A DNA stretch of 39,704 nt from Desulfotomaculum sp. (lineage in GTDB: Bacteria > Bacillota > Desulfotomaculia > Desulfotomaculales > Nap2-2B), in the NCBI GenBank assembly GCA_003513005.1, contig DOTD01000082.1:1-39704 (forward strand), written 5' to 3'. Below the pieces are notes generated by a model. That model saw only the letters and a list, made by a program, of their open reading frames with translations. It was not told where the DNA came from and did no database searches. Shown here piece after piece: positions 6,326 through 13,989 of the stretch; the first letter of the stretch is position 1, and each line of letters starts with the position of its first letter. The position numbers and the translations under genes are program-made.

Positions 6326-8431
6326 ATGTTCGTAAAAGACGTAATGACAAAAGTACAAAACAGCCTTGTTCCGGAACAGTCACTTGATGAAGCTTGGAAT
6401 TTGATCAGGCAGTTGGAAGTTGACGGATTACCTGTTATTAATCAAAAGGGCGGTATAATTACGCTGGTTACCAAAGATGAACTATTTGGTTTTAAACCAG
6501 TTGTTTTCGGTGATTTTCTTAAAGTAGACCAGATCATGAACAAGGATTTCCTTACACTTACTGAAGATACTCCCCTTGTTGAAGCATGGTCCCTGCCTCA
6601 GAAAATATTTCCTGTTATTGACGAAGAAGGTAGATTTGTTGGAATTCTATCCAAGGAAAAAGCCGGTTCAGCTTTATTTGGAATGGCTACCAGGATGTTT
6701 GCGGAAATAGAAACACTCCTTGACTCGGCTCACAATGGAATTATTGCCATAAATACTGAGGGTATAATTACGCTTTTTAATAAAGCCGCCGAAGAAATAA
6801 CAAGACGGAAAAAAAGCTATGCTTTAGGCAAACATCTTTCTGAGGTTATAATTCCTCAAGAATTACTGGAAGCTTTGAAGGAAGATCACTTCCAGCCTCA
6901 GTGCAAAATATATGTGGACTATTCTAAAGGAAAACATATATATCTGACCAACCGCAGCAGGGTAGTGGAAAATGGCAAGTTAGTCGGCGCGGTTGGCGTC
7001 TTTCAGGATATTTCAGAAATAGAATTTATATCCGAAGAACTGCAGTCAGTCAAGGAGCTGTATAAAGAACTCGAATGTATTGTAGAATCATCCTATGACG
7101 GAATTCTGGTCACCAAACCGGATGGAGAAATAATTAGGGCAAACCATGCCCATGAAAGGATTACAGGTTTTCCCGGTGAAAACATCATAGGAAAAAACTT
7201 TAAGAATCTTGTTGATGCTAACGTGTATTCAAGTTCAATAGTGGAGGCGGTCAAGAAAAAAGGGCAGCCGGTAAATTTAGTGGTCAATAAAGATAAAAAC
7301 CAGTTATTGATTACAGGCAACCCGATTATGAATCAGGACAGTGAACTAACACACGTTGTTGTCAATATTCGCGACCTTACGGAACTGAATGATCTGCGCA
7401 GCCAGTTGGAGCAAAGCCAAAGATTAAGCGAAAAGTATTATGACGAGTTGAAACAGTTAAGAATGAGGCTTTTAAGCCAGGAAGGGATAATCCTTACTTC
7501 TCCGAAGATGCAGGATTTATTGGCCATGGCTCTCAGGCTGGCGCAGGTTGATTCCACAGTGCTCATTACCGGAGAATCGGGCGCCGGCAAGGAAATTATA
7601 GCAAAAACTATTCATAAGCACAGCAAACGGGCCAAGGAACCATTTGTAGTTGTAAACTGCGGCGCTATTCCGGAAAATCTTCTGGAGTCAGAACTTTTTG
7701 GCTATGAAAGAGGGGCTTTTACTGGAGCAAACAGGGAAGGGAAGGTTGGTTTAATTGAAATGGCCAGCAACGGGACTCTGTTTTTGGATGAAATAAGCGA
7801 ACTTCCTCTTCCGTTTCAGGTAAAATTGTTAAGAGTAATTGAGGTAAAAGAAATCATGCCGGTTGGGGGCAAAAAGCACCGCTCTGTAAATGTCCGGATT
7901 TTAGCGGCTACCAACCGTAAACTTGAAGACTTGGTTCAAAAAGGTCTATTCCGGGAAGACCTTTTTTTCCGTTTGAACGTAATCCCGCTTTATGTTTGGC
8001 CTCTTAGGGAGCGGAAGCAAGAGATCATCCCGATGGTATATGCGTTTAGGGATAAGTTTTGCAAGGCTTACAATATTAAAAAGGATTTTGCGCCGGAAGT
8101 ATTTGAAGTTTTCCTTGAATATAACTGGCCTGGCAACGTGCGTGAATTAGAGAACCTGGTGGAAAGGTTAATCGTAACTTCTCCGGGCGCCCTGGTTTCT
8201 TTGCCGGATTTGCCTGATTACCTTTTTGAGCATAACGATTCTTCGCCGGGTGTTTTAGTTAAAGGTGTGCTGCCCATCAAAACCGCGCTTTTTGAACTTG
8301 AAAAACAGCTCATTAAAAATGCCTTGCAGGAGTTTGGAAGCACCTACAAAGCAGCTAAAGCGCTCAAAATAGACCAGTCTACACTTGTCAGAAAGATGAA
8401 TCGCCTTAAAAGAAACGATTACTCTATTTAA
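6326..8431 (+). CDS. Sigma-54-dependent activator with CBS pair and two PAS domains (701 aa)
   Basis: This is a bacterial enhancer-binding protein. The domains run in order: a CBS pair (about 1-115), which may sense adenine nucleotides; PAS 1 (about 120-235); PAS 2 (about 245-355); a coiled-coil linker (355-385); a sigma-54 AAA+ domain (about 390-620) with Walker A GESGAGKE (416-423), the sigma-54-contacting GAFTGA loop (463-468), Walker B LFLDEISE and an RxDLFFRLNV region; and a C-terminal Fis-type helix-turn-helix (about 655-695). A GGGTGG motif precedes the ATG. It stands alone between the riboswitch operon and the convergent pycB-like gene. A sigma-54 promoter with a palindromic upstream site lies 5 kb away (13566-13662) and is its obvious candidate target (inference). 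Confidence 0.9.
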   Translation: MFVKDVMTKVQNSLVPEQSLDEAWNLIRQLEVDGLPVINQKGGIITLVTKDELFGFKPVVFGDFLKVDQIMNKDFLTLTEDTPLVEAWSLPQKIFPVIDEEGRFVGILSKEKAGSALFGMATRMFAEIETLLDSAHNGIIAINTEGIITLFNKAAEEITRRKKSYALGKHLSEVIIPQELLEALKEDHFQPQCKIYVDYSKGKHIYLTNRSRVVENGKLVGAVGVFQDISEIEFISEELQSVKELYKELECIVESSYDGILVTKPDGEIIRANHAHERITGFPGENIIGKNFKNLVDANVYSSSIVEAVKKKGQPVNLVVNKDKNQLLITGNPIMNQDSELTHVVVNIRDLTELNDLRSQLEQSQRLSEKYYDELKQLRMRLLSQEGIILTSPKMQDLLAMALRLAQVDSTVLITGESGAGKEIIAKTIHKHSKRAKEPFVVVNCGAIPENLLESELFGYERGAFTGANREGKVGLIEMASNGTLFLDEISELPLPFQVKLLRVIEVKEIMPVGGKKHRSVNVRILAATNRKLEDLVQKGLFREDLFFRLNVIPLYVWPLRERKQEIIPMVYAFRDKFCKAYNIKKDFAPEVFEVFLEYNWPGNVRELENLVERLIVTSPGALVSLPDLPDYLFEHNDSSPGVLVKGVLPIKTALFELEKQLIKNALQEFGSTYKAAKALKIDQSTLVRKMNRLKRNDYSI

Positions 8432-8444
8432 AGCAATTAAACAT

Positions 8445-8479
8445 ATTGGATATTGGATATTGGATATTGGATATTGGAT
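8445..8479. repeat. Five tandem copies of a 7-bp repeat
   Basis: The unit ATTGGAT is repeated five times without change between 8445 and 8479, just after the activator gene and before the shared terminator. Such short tandem repeats can vary in number by slippage. Confidence 0.95.
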
Positions 8480-8490
8480 ATTTTTATAAT

Positions 8491-8522
8491 AAAAAACAGG
8501 TCTTTTGAGAACCTGTTTTTTT
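8491..8522. terminator. Bidirectional terminator between convergent genes
   Basis: A-rich sequence ending ACAGGT pairs with ACCTGT followed by seven T's. The A-run and T-run on either side make it usable from both directions, for the activator gene (+) and the pycB-like gene (-). Confidence 0.85.
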
Positions 8523-8532
8523 GTTGGCTTTT

Positions 8533-9894
8533 CTATTCTTTGTTTAATTTTTCATTGCGCTTCTTAAGAAAGTCTAACGCTACTTCCGGAAAAATAGCCA
8601 CCGAAAGCACATCTTCTTCCTGACGCATGTACGGTTCTGCCAGTTTGCGGGCTTCTTCCAGGCCGGGCGGAAGCAGATCTGCGGGTCTGCAGGTTATTGG
8701 TTCTTCATCGCCGATGATCATTTCTTTGGCTTCTTTATTAATTGGCGCCGGGGGTTTGCCATATTGACCGCGTACATAATTAATGATTTCCTCAGAATTA
8801 AATACCCAGCGTCCGAATAAAACATTTAACACTGCCTGAATACCCACTATTTGGCTTGTCGGAGTCACAAGCGGCGGGTAACCAAGATCTGCTCTTGTAT
8901 GAGGGAGTTCCTCCAATACTTCCGGAAGCCTGTCAAGAGCGTCCTGTTCTTTTAACTGGGAGAAGAAGTTAGACATCATACCACCGGGAATCTGGTACAG
9001 AAGCACATTTACGTCTACGCTCTTTGGTGAAAGATCGAAATTGGCGTAGTGTGTTTTGCGCACTTCATCGAAGTACTTGGCAATCTCCACCAGGGGTTCT
9101 AATTGCAGCCCCGTATCCCATGGTGTTTCTTTAAGAGTAACAACCATAGGCTCTACTGCAGGTTGAGATGTTTGTAAGGCCATCGTTGAAATAGAGCAGT
9201 CGATAACATCGACTCCCGCCTGGCAGGCCCTTAGATAGGCCATCGAAGCCATGCCGCTGGTATAGTGGCAATGAAGCTGAATAGGCACTTTCACAGTTTC
9301 TTTCCAGCTTTTCATAATTTGGTAAGCTGCTTCGGGGGATATAATACCTGCCATGTCTTTCAGACAGATAGAATCGGCTCCCATTTCTTCCAGAGTTTTA
9401 GCAAGCTTTACAAAGTAGTTAATATCATGCACGGGACTAATTGTATAGCTGGCTGTCGCCTGGACATGCGCCCCTTCTTTTCTTGCTGCCTCCATGGCTT
9501 TCCGCAGGTTCCTGACATCGTTTAAGGCGTCAAAAATGCGAAAGATATCTAAGCCATTATATACGGTTCTTTTAATAAACTCGGTTAAAACATCATCAGG
9601 GTAATTTTTATAACCGACAATATTTTGCCCTCTTAAAAGCATCTGCAACTTTGTTTTTTTACAGTGTTTTCTAATCGTTCTTAACCTTTCCCAGGGATCT
9701 TCGTTGCAGAAACGCAGACAAGTGTCAAATGTTGCTCCGCCCCATATTTCCAGAGAATGATAACCTATATTATCTATTTTTTCTAGAATAGGTATCATGT
9801 GTTCGGTCTTCATCCTGGTTGCCAGCAGAGATTGATGCCCGTCCCGCAGTGTTGTGTCGGTAATTTTTACCGGTCTTTTAAGTTCTTCAGCCAC
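8533..9894 (-). CDS. Carboxyltransferase subunit, PycB/OadA type, without biotin domain (453 aa)
   Basis: This is the carboxyltransferase (HMGL-like TIM barrel plus conserved C-terminal domain) shared by pyruvate carboxylase subunit B, oxaloacetate decarboxylase alpha and transcarboxylase 5S. It moves CO2 between a biotin carrier and pyruvate/oxaloacetate. The metal ligands are visible: Asp18 in TLRDGHQS, Lys179 in CLKDMAG (carbamylated in homologues) and His208/His210 in LHCHYTSG. It ends in a lysine-rich tail at residue 453, with no biotinyl domain. A free biotin carrier is encoded 314 bp upstream on the same strand. Whether it acts in a two-subunit pyruvate carboxylase or as the alpha subunit of the Na+-pump decarboxylase at 14-15.6 kb cannot be decided here; no biotin carboxylase gene is present. 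Confidence 0.9.
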   Translation of the reverse strand: MAEELKRPVKITDTTLRDGHQSLLATRMKTEHMIPILEKIDNIGYHSLEIWGGATFDTCLRFCNEDPWERLRTIRKHCKKTKLQMLLRGQNIVGYKNYPDDVLTEFIKRTVYNGLDIFRIFDALNDVRNLRKAMEAARKEGAHVQATASYTISPVHDINYFVKLAKTLEEMGADSICLKDMAGIISPEAAYQIMKSWKETVKVPIQLHCHYTSGMASMAYLRACQAGVDVIDCSISTMALQTSQPAVEPMVVTLKETPWDTGLQLEPLVEIAKYFDEVRKTHYANFDLSPKSVDVNVLLYQIPGGMMSNFFSQLKEQDALDRLPEVLEELPHTRADLGYPPLVTPTSQIVGIQAVLNVLFGRWVFNSEEIINYVRGQYGKPPAPINKEAKEMIIGDEEPITCRPADLLPPGLEEARKLAEPYMRQEEDVLSVAIFPEVALDFLKKRNEKLNKE

Positions 9895-10208
9895 TTATTT
9901 TCCCCTTCCTGTCTGGTTATCCTCAATGCAAGGTTATGCCTTTCAAATATTAATTTGGGAATTATTCACACCATAAATGCTTTTTTGGGTTGTTTTTTGC
10001 ATATCTCGGGGGAGGCTATGCATATAGGCAGCTGTTGTCAGTAGCTAGTAGGATTAAGTTGTGCAGAGTACGGACTTTCAAAGGGATTTTTCTTCAGTAA
10101 CTGATATGCGATAATCTGCAATGTCAAAATGTCAAAATTATAATGTGCTGCTCCGGAGGGCCGGGAATCTCTAAAAAAGTGAAGCCCTATAAAAAATCAG
10201 GTATTGTT
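9895..10208. other. 314-bp gap between carboxyltransferase and biotin carrier genes
   Basis: I see no coding frame. The stretch contains a quasi-palindrome near 10010-10030 (GCTATGCATATAGG) and AT-rich sequence near 10120. A GGC...GC pair near 9928-9940 on the minus strand resembles a -24/-12 promoter but has the wrong spacing (see rejected items). Confidence 0.5.
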
Positions 10209-10424
10209 TTATTCCATTGTTAATACGGCGATTTTGGGATTTACGGGGTCTCCTGGTTTGACATGAATTTCTTGAATTGTTCCTTCAATTGGAGCAAAGA
10301 TTTTTATATTCATCTTCATTGCCTCCATGGAACCTAACACATCATTCTTTTTTACCTGATCACCTACCTTAACGTCGATTGATACAATCGTACCAACTAG
10401 CTTTGGATTAACCGGCGTTGCCAT
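10209..10424 (-). CDS. Free-standing biotin carrier protein (71 aa)
   Basis: This is a single biotinyl/lipoyl-attachment domain consisting of little else. Biotin would be carried on Lys37 of the EAMKM motif, preceded by VGDQVKKNDVLGSM and followed by the PIEGTIQEIHVKPGDPV half, the usual flattened beta-barrel. GGGAGG lies nine bases before the ATG. It is read with the pycB-like carboxyltransferase downstream and probably serves it as the mobile carboxyl carrier. It differs clearly from the two other carriers in this window (13729 and 13990), being closer in pattern to the first of them. Confidence 0.9.
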   Translation of the reverse strand: MATPVNPKLVGTIVSIDVKVGDQVKKNDVLGSMEAMKMNIKIFAPIEGTIQEIHVKPGDPVNPKIAVLTME

Positions 10425-10516
10425 TAAAATATTCCACCTCCCTTTTCTTATAGTTATCTCTTATAGCATAACCTGCATCTTGTTCCAATTAAGCTTCATT
10501 AAGCATTTTTTAACCT

Positions 10517-10993
10517 TTAGTGAATAGCTTTTTTATTTTCCTTGAGGAAATTATTTGTTATTTGCAGCAACTCGTTTTCTAATTCTTCTTCTAAGATATC
10601 CTTTATTTGGAGCATGTGTTCGCTCAATTTTTGCAGGACGAAAACCGGCGCTGAAGTACGCAACGCTAAAGCAATGGCGTCACTTGGCCGTGCGTCAATG
10701 ACCATTTCCTTGTCACTCGTGCATATATGTATTTCAGCATAAAAAGTATTTTCATGTAAATCCGTAATCACTATATGTGAAATCTTTGCGCCTAATATTG
10801 TACAGATATTTTTAAGCAGATCATGTGTCAAGGGCCGGGACATTGTAATGTTTTCAAGAGCTGCAGCGATAGCATGGGCTTCCAATGCGCCTACCCATAT
10901 AGGAAGAACCTTTTTATCTTCCTGATCGGTGAGTAATATGATCGGATTGCCGGATGCGTCGTATGCAACACCTTTTACATTTACAGGGATCAT
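10517..10993 (-). CDS. Bifunctional nuclease family protein, DUF151 (158 aa)
   Basis: This is a DUF151/BFN-domain protein (COG1259). The family core is recognisable: PIILLTDQEDKKVLPIWVGALEAHAIAAALE, RPLTHDLL, and the late DARPSDAIALALRTSAPVFV motif. Plant and bacterial members are reported to have RNase and DNase activity; the in vivo role in clostridia is not known. The C-terminal 35 residues form a charged helical tail. AGGAGG lies just upstream of the ATG at 10993. It precedes the biotin carrier by about 90 bp on the same strand, but a functional link is not evident. Confidence 0.85.
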   Translation of the reverse strand: MIPVNVKGVAYDASGNPIILLTDQEDKKVLPIWVGALEAHAIAAALENITMSRPLTHDLLKNICTILGAKISHIVITDLHENTFYAEIHICTSDKEMVIDARPSDAIALALRTSAPVFVLQKLSEHMLQIKDILEEELENELLQITNNFLKENKKAIH

Positions 10994-11152
10994 ATTATCA
11001 ACCTCCTCTTGCGCTTATATAAGACGCAAGATCAGTTTATATATATGCTATTTTATCATCAAGCGCTTGTTTGTCAAATTATTTATGGTATGTATACAGT
11101 GTGGAATCTCATTGATTATTTTTATTAATTAATCATCATTTAAAATTTTAAT

Positions 11153-11181
11153 TTGACTTTTTCGAGGAATTTTTGTATACT
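11153..11181 (+). promoter_or_regulatory. Sigma-A promoter of the tRNA operon
   Basis: TTGACT (11153-11158) and TATACT (11176-11181) are separated by 17 bp and lie about 20 bp upstream of tRNA-Asp. Confidence 0.8.
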
Positions 11182-11202
11182 AACTTTTGCTGTAATTTAT
11201 GT

Positions 11203-11279
11203 GGAGCTGTAGTGTAGGGGTTTAACATGCCGGCCTGTCACGCCGGAGATCACGGGTTCAAATCCCGTCAGCTCCGCCA
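11203..11279 (+). tRNA. tRNA-Asp (anticodon GTC)
   Basis: The acceptor GGAGCTG pairs with CAGCTCC. The anticodon loop CTGTCAC gives GTC. The T-loop reads GGTTCAAATCC, the discriminator is G, and CCA is encoded. It is the first of four tRNAs in one transcription unit. Confidence 0.95.
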
Positions 11280-11284
11280 TTTAC

Positions 11285-11360
<76 letters not shown>

Positions 11361-11411
11361 GAATTCTAATGTTCTATACAGCAAGTATTTTCATTAGCTT
11401 TATAAAGAATT

Positions 11412-11486
11412 GCGGAAGTAGCTCAGCGGTAGAGCATCGCCTTGCCAAGGCGAGGGTCGCGGGTTCGAATCCCGTCTTCCGCTCCA
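11412..11486 (+). tRNA. tRNA-Gly (anticodon GCC)
   Basis: The acceptor GCGGAAG pairs with CTTCCGC. The anticodon loop TTGCCAA gives GCC. The T-loop reads GGTTCGAATCC, the discriminator is T, and CCA is encoded. Confidence 0.95.
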
Positions 11487-11496
11487 TTTGCGTCAT

Positions 11497-11572
11497 GGCG
11501 GCATAGCCAAGAGGCTAAGGCGACGGTCTGCAAAACCGTTATTCCCCGGTTCAAGTCCGGGTGCCGCCTCCA
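11497..11572 (+). tRNA. tRNA-Cys (anticodon GCA)
   Basis: The acceptor GGCGGCA pairs with TGCCGCC. The anticodon loop CTGCAAA gives GCA. The T-loop reads GGTTCAAGTCC, the discriminator is T, and CCA is encoded. It is the last tRNA before the terminator. Confidence 0.95.
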
Positions 11573-11581
11573 CAAGAAAAC

Positions 11582-11615
11582 AAGCGTCTCAAGGATTTGA
11601 GGCGCTTTTCTTTTT
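11582..11615 (+). terminator. Terminator of the tRNA operon
   Basis: AAGCGTCTCAA and TTGAGGCGCTT form an 11-bp stem (one G-T pair) with a short loop, followed by TTTTCTTTTT. Confidence 0.9.
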
Positions 11616-11675
11616 CCATCAAGACTTCTTTTTGAAAAAAGGCTTAGGAGAGCGGGAATTAATCTTCTTTTTTGT

Positions 11676-11795
11676 TTATAGGAACGTGGTTCTGAATATT
11701 TCTTTCTTTTGCCAATCCCTAGATAAACCTAATTCCCTTAGCTGATGAGGCGGCAGATCAATGTTTTGTATTTTTTTGACAAATTTAGTGGTCAT
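11676..11795 (-). CDS. Possible 39-aa small protein
   Basis: This short minus-strand frame begins ATG at 11795 behind a strong AAGGAGGTGG (spacing about eleven bases, a little long). It encodes a basic peptide starting MTTKFVKKIQNIDLPP and ending IFRTTFL. No family is recognised, and there is no membrane segment. The good ribosome binding site is the main argument that it is translated; chance is not excluded. Confidence 0.35.
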   Translation of the reverse strand: MTTKFVKKIQNIDLPPHQLRELGLSRDWQKKEIFRTTFL

Positions 11796-12132
11796 ATTAA
11801 TCGCCACCTCCTTATCATATTTCTGATTACTCTTAGTATAGTAGTAGACATCCATGCCGCTGAAGCGGCGCCACGAATGCTTGATAATCTTTTTATCTCC
11901 AGGAAATATTTATTTAGACAGGGGGCCGGTGGGTTTTGGATCAGACAATCCATTGTACTGTAAATGACTGTATATAAGAGAAATAGTTTTAACATTTTAT
12001 GGTATACTGTTATAAATTACTATTCAAACACACCTATTCTTTGATTTATAGAATTATTAGTTGCCTAATAGGGTAATCTGCTATATAATTTTGAATATAT
12101 AAATAAAAAATTATAAAAAGGAGGCAGGGGTT
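11796..12132. other. 337-bp gap upstream of the first usp gene
   Basis: This is AT-rich DNA with no convincing coding frame. It should hold the usp promoter and the promoter of the small minus-strand frame. TATACT-like and TATAAT-like hexamers occur, but no pair with clear -35/-10 spacing stands out. AAGGAGG lies just before the usp ATG. Confidence 0.4.
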
Positions 12133-12567
12133 ATGTACAAAAAAATACTGGTTGCTTTTGACAACGCTGAAAAATCTAAAAAAGCTATAACAACTGCAGT
12201 TGAGATTGCTAAATATAGCAAGGGAGAGATTTGCCTGCTGACCTCAGTAAAAATGCCCAGTTTTATATCAGCCGCGAGTCCTGACATGCTAAAGGTATTA
12301 GAAAATGACAGCCGTAAACTCTTTACGGAAGTTCTGAAAGAGTATGAAGATAATATTAAAAAAGAAGGCATTTCAGCAAGTTCAGTAATCCTTGATGAGA
12401 GTCCGGGGAAGGCAATTGTCCGTTATGCGGAAAAGGAAGAATTTGATTTAATAGTGATGGGTTCAGGTAACCGTGGATCTATAGGAAGACTGCTTGAGGG
12501 TCTTGGCAGCGTTTCCAATTACGTACTGCAGCATGCCAAGTGTAATGTCCTGATTATTAAAAACTAA
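12133..12567 (+). CDS. Universal stress protein, UspA family (144 aa)
   Basis: This is a single Usp domain. It begins MYKKILVAFDNAEKSKKA, the first beta strand with the ATP-contacting aspartate, and ends with the nucleotide-binding motif G-2x-G-9x-GS (GNRGSIGRLLEGLGS) before VLQHAKCNVLIIK. The complete glycine motif suggests the ATP-binding subclass. AAGGAGG precedes the ATG. It is paralogous to the gene at 12929: long stretches are identical at both protein and DNA level (for example EICLLTSVKMPSF and VILDESPGKAIVRYAEKEEF). The physiological role is unknown, commonly stress or energy-limitation survival. Confidence 0.9.
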   Translation: MYKKILVAFDNAEKSKKAITTAVEIAKYSKGEICLLTSVKMPSFISAASPDMLKVLENDSRKLFTEVLKEYEDNIKKEGISASSVILDESPGKAIVRYAEKEEFDLIVMGSGNRGSIGRLLEGLGSVSNYVLQHAKCNVLIIKN

Positions 12568-12699
12568 CAAGTGGAGTAAAATATTTTAAATAGAAATATT
12601 TTAAATAGAATTAAAGAATCAGTTCAATATTTTTGCGAAATAAGCATTATTAGTAGAAAGAGAAATAATTTCCAAGTATAAAAAAGTAATTTATGAAAA

Positions 12700-12727
12700 A
12701 GGACAGGGAATAATTTTTCCCTGTCCT
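12700..12727 (-). terminator. Terminator, better suited to the minus strand
   Basis: AGGACAGGGAA and TTCCCTGTCCT form an 11-bp perfect stem. Read on the minus strand it is followed by TTTTTC; on the plus strand the U-tract is poor. It directly follows the stop of an unrecognised minus-strand frame (12730-12885). Confidence 0.65.
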
Positions 12728-12729
12728 AA

Positions 12730-12885
12730 TTATTTATCCGTAAGGAGTTTTTTTTGTGCATAGTAGGATTGTTCTTTTGGGCATATAATGGTTTTATTAA
12801 CAGCTGATTTATCTATTTCTGCCTGTTTTATAAGCTTGCTGAAGGTAGTATATTTATGATATAAATTTCTAGAATACCATTGCCG
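12730..12885 (-). pseudogene. Possible 3' remnant of an unrecognised gene
   Basis: An open minus-strand frame of 51 codons without a start ends at 12730, two bases before a stem with a minus-strand U-tract. The translation (for example WYSRNLYHKYTTF and KTIICPKEQSYYAQKKLL) looks protein-like but matches nothing I recognise. It lies between the two usp paralogues. It could be the tail of a gene whose 5' part was lost. Chance openness in AT-rich DNA is a real alternative. Confidence 0.25.
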
Positions 12886-12928
12886 TTAAATAATTGAATT
12901 AAAAATTATTCTGAAGGGACTGTGAGTT

Positions 12929-13372
12929 ATGCTTAAGAAAATACTTGTCGCTTATGACAACGGTGAGAAAGCTAAAAAAGCTGTGGAGGAAGCAGTTGAG
13001 ATTGCTAAATTTAGCAAGGGAGAGATTTGCCTGCTGACCTCAGTAAAAATGCCCAGTTTTGTATCATCCGTAGCTGCTTCAGACTTGGTTAAGGGTCTGG
13101 AAAATGACAGCCGCAAATATTTTGAAGAGATCCTGAAAGAATATGAAGACAAGATTAAACAAGAAGGCATCACGGTAAGTTCGGTAATCCTTGATGAGAG
13201 CCCGGGCAAAGCTATTGTCCGTTATGCTGAAAAGGAAGAGTTTAATTTAATAGTGATGGGTTCAGTTAACCGTGGATCTGTGGAAAGGATGCTCACGGGC
13301 CTGGGCAGCGTTTCCAATTACGTTCTGCAGCACGCTAAGTGTCCGGTCCTGATTATTAAAAGTAAAGATTAA
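12929..13372 (+). CDS. Universal stress protein, UspA family, second paralogue (147 aa)
   Basis: This is a tandem paralogue of the gene at 12133, with the same domain layout (MLKKILVAYDNGEKAKKA to VLQHAKCPVLIIKSKD). In the nucleotide-binding motif the first glycine is replaced by valine (VNRGSVERMLTGLGS, against GNRGS in the other copy), which may alter ATP binding. GAAGGGA lies upstream of the ATG. It is separated from the first usp gene by 361 bp containing a terminator and a possible gene remnant, so the two are probably transcribed separately. It precedes the sigma-54 operon, with no sign of co-transcription. Confidence 0.9.
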   Translation: MLKKILVAYDNGEKAKKAVEEAVEIAKFSKGEICLLTSVKMPSFVSSVAASDLVKGLENDSRKYFEEILKEYEDKIKQEGITVSSVILDESPGKAIVRYAEKEEFNLIVMGSVNRGSVERMLTGLGSVSNYVLQHAKCPVLIIKSKD

Positions 13373-13565
13373 ATATATTGTACCAATTGCGTACTAGCAT
13401 ATATAATACCTCTTCGGTTTTTTAGATTCTCAATTATTTTAATTCCTTTTTTGTGCATGGGCAAGTGATCCATTGCTTTACTCAGCTGAGAATCTACTTT
13501 TGTGATTTAAAACCTTTTGTAAATATTGCTCATTTCGACAGGCTATGCAATTGATTGACTTCTGG

Positions 13566-13606
13566 CTGACTGCATAACTGCAGTCAGTGGGGCAGAATTG
13601 CAGTCA
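13566..13606 (+). promoter_or_regulatory. Palindromic upstream activating site plus third half-site
   Basis: CTGACTGCA (13566-13574) and TGCAGTCAG (13579-13587) are perfect 9-bp inverted arms around TAAC. A further TGCAGTCA occurs at 13599-13606, 20 bp after the second arm. The site is centred about 95 bp upstream of the start point predicted from the -24/-12 promoter, the usual place for an enhancer-binding-protein site. Confidence 0.75.
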
Positions 13607-13646
13607 TTATTTAAGTCTATTGTACTGGCTATACTAGTTAAATGTC

Positions 13647-13662
13647 TGGCATGATTATTGCG
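13647..13662 (+). promoter_or_regulatory. Sigma-54 (-24/-12) promoter
   Basis: TGGCAT, five bases, then TTGCG: the GG and GC dinucleotides are ten bases apart, as sigma-54 holoenzyme requires, and the match to TGGCAC-N5-TTGC is close. It lies about 65 bp before the first biotin carrier gene. Confidence 0.85.
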
Positions 13663-13728
13663 TCATAAATTATTAGGGAGTTTTTTTCCCAGTTTGAAGG
13701 TTTTTTTGTAGCAAAGGTGGAAGTTTGA

Positions 13729-13944
13729 ATGGGTAAGCCAGTAAATGCACCAATTGCTGGTAAAATTCTAGAAATTTTTGTAAAGGCAGGTGATCGCGTC
13801 AAAAAAAACGATGCCATCGTTATGATGGAATCCATGAAAATGAACGTGCGGATGTTTGCGCCCGAGGATGGAATTGTCAAGACAGTTAACGTATCACCAA
13901 TGGAAAATGTAAAAGTCAATACGACGCTTATTACTCTGGCATAG
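13729..13944 (+). CDS. Biotin carrier protein, first of tandem pair (71 aa)
   Basis: This is a single biotinyl domain, with the acceptor Lys37 in ESMKM (serine instead of the common alanine). It begins MGKPVNAPIAGKILEIFVKAGD. Family knowledge makes it a mobile carboxyl carrier for a biotin-dependent decarboxylase or transcarboxylase. It is the first gene after the sigma-54 promoter. A GTGGAAG sequence precedes the ATG, a weaker ribosome binding site than that of the next gene. It resembles the carrier at 10209 in length and motif position more than its immediate neighbour, which could mean it serves the same carboxyltransferase (inference). Confidence 0.9.
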   Translation: MGKPVNAPIAGKILEIFVKAGDRVKKNDAIVMMESMKMNVRMFAPEDGIVKTVNVSPMENVKVNTTLITLA

Positions 13945-13989
13945 TTAGTAAACAAAAAAACGTTTAATTTTAGAAAGGGGAAGGAAATA

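Noticed and set aside
7041..7050. Copy of the TGCAGTCAG half-site inside the sigma-54 activator gene
   Set aside because: It lies within coding sequence for LQSVKE, has no partner arm and is not near a promoter; most likely chance.
9928..9940. Possible -24/-12 promoter on the minus strand upstream of the carboxyltransferase gene (GGCAT...TTGC)
   Set aside because: The GG and GC pairs are nine bases apart, not ten; sigma-54 promoters do not tolerate this, and no TGCAGTCA-type site is nearby.
11745..11995. Overlapping frames of about 70 residues on both strands between the tRNA operon and usp
   Set aside because: No ribosome binding sites, no protein-like composition and mutual overlap; only the 39-residue frame with a good SD was kept.
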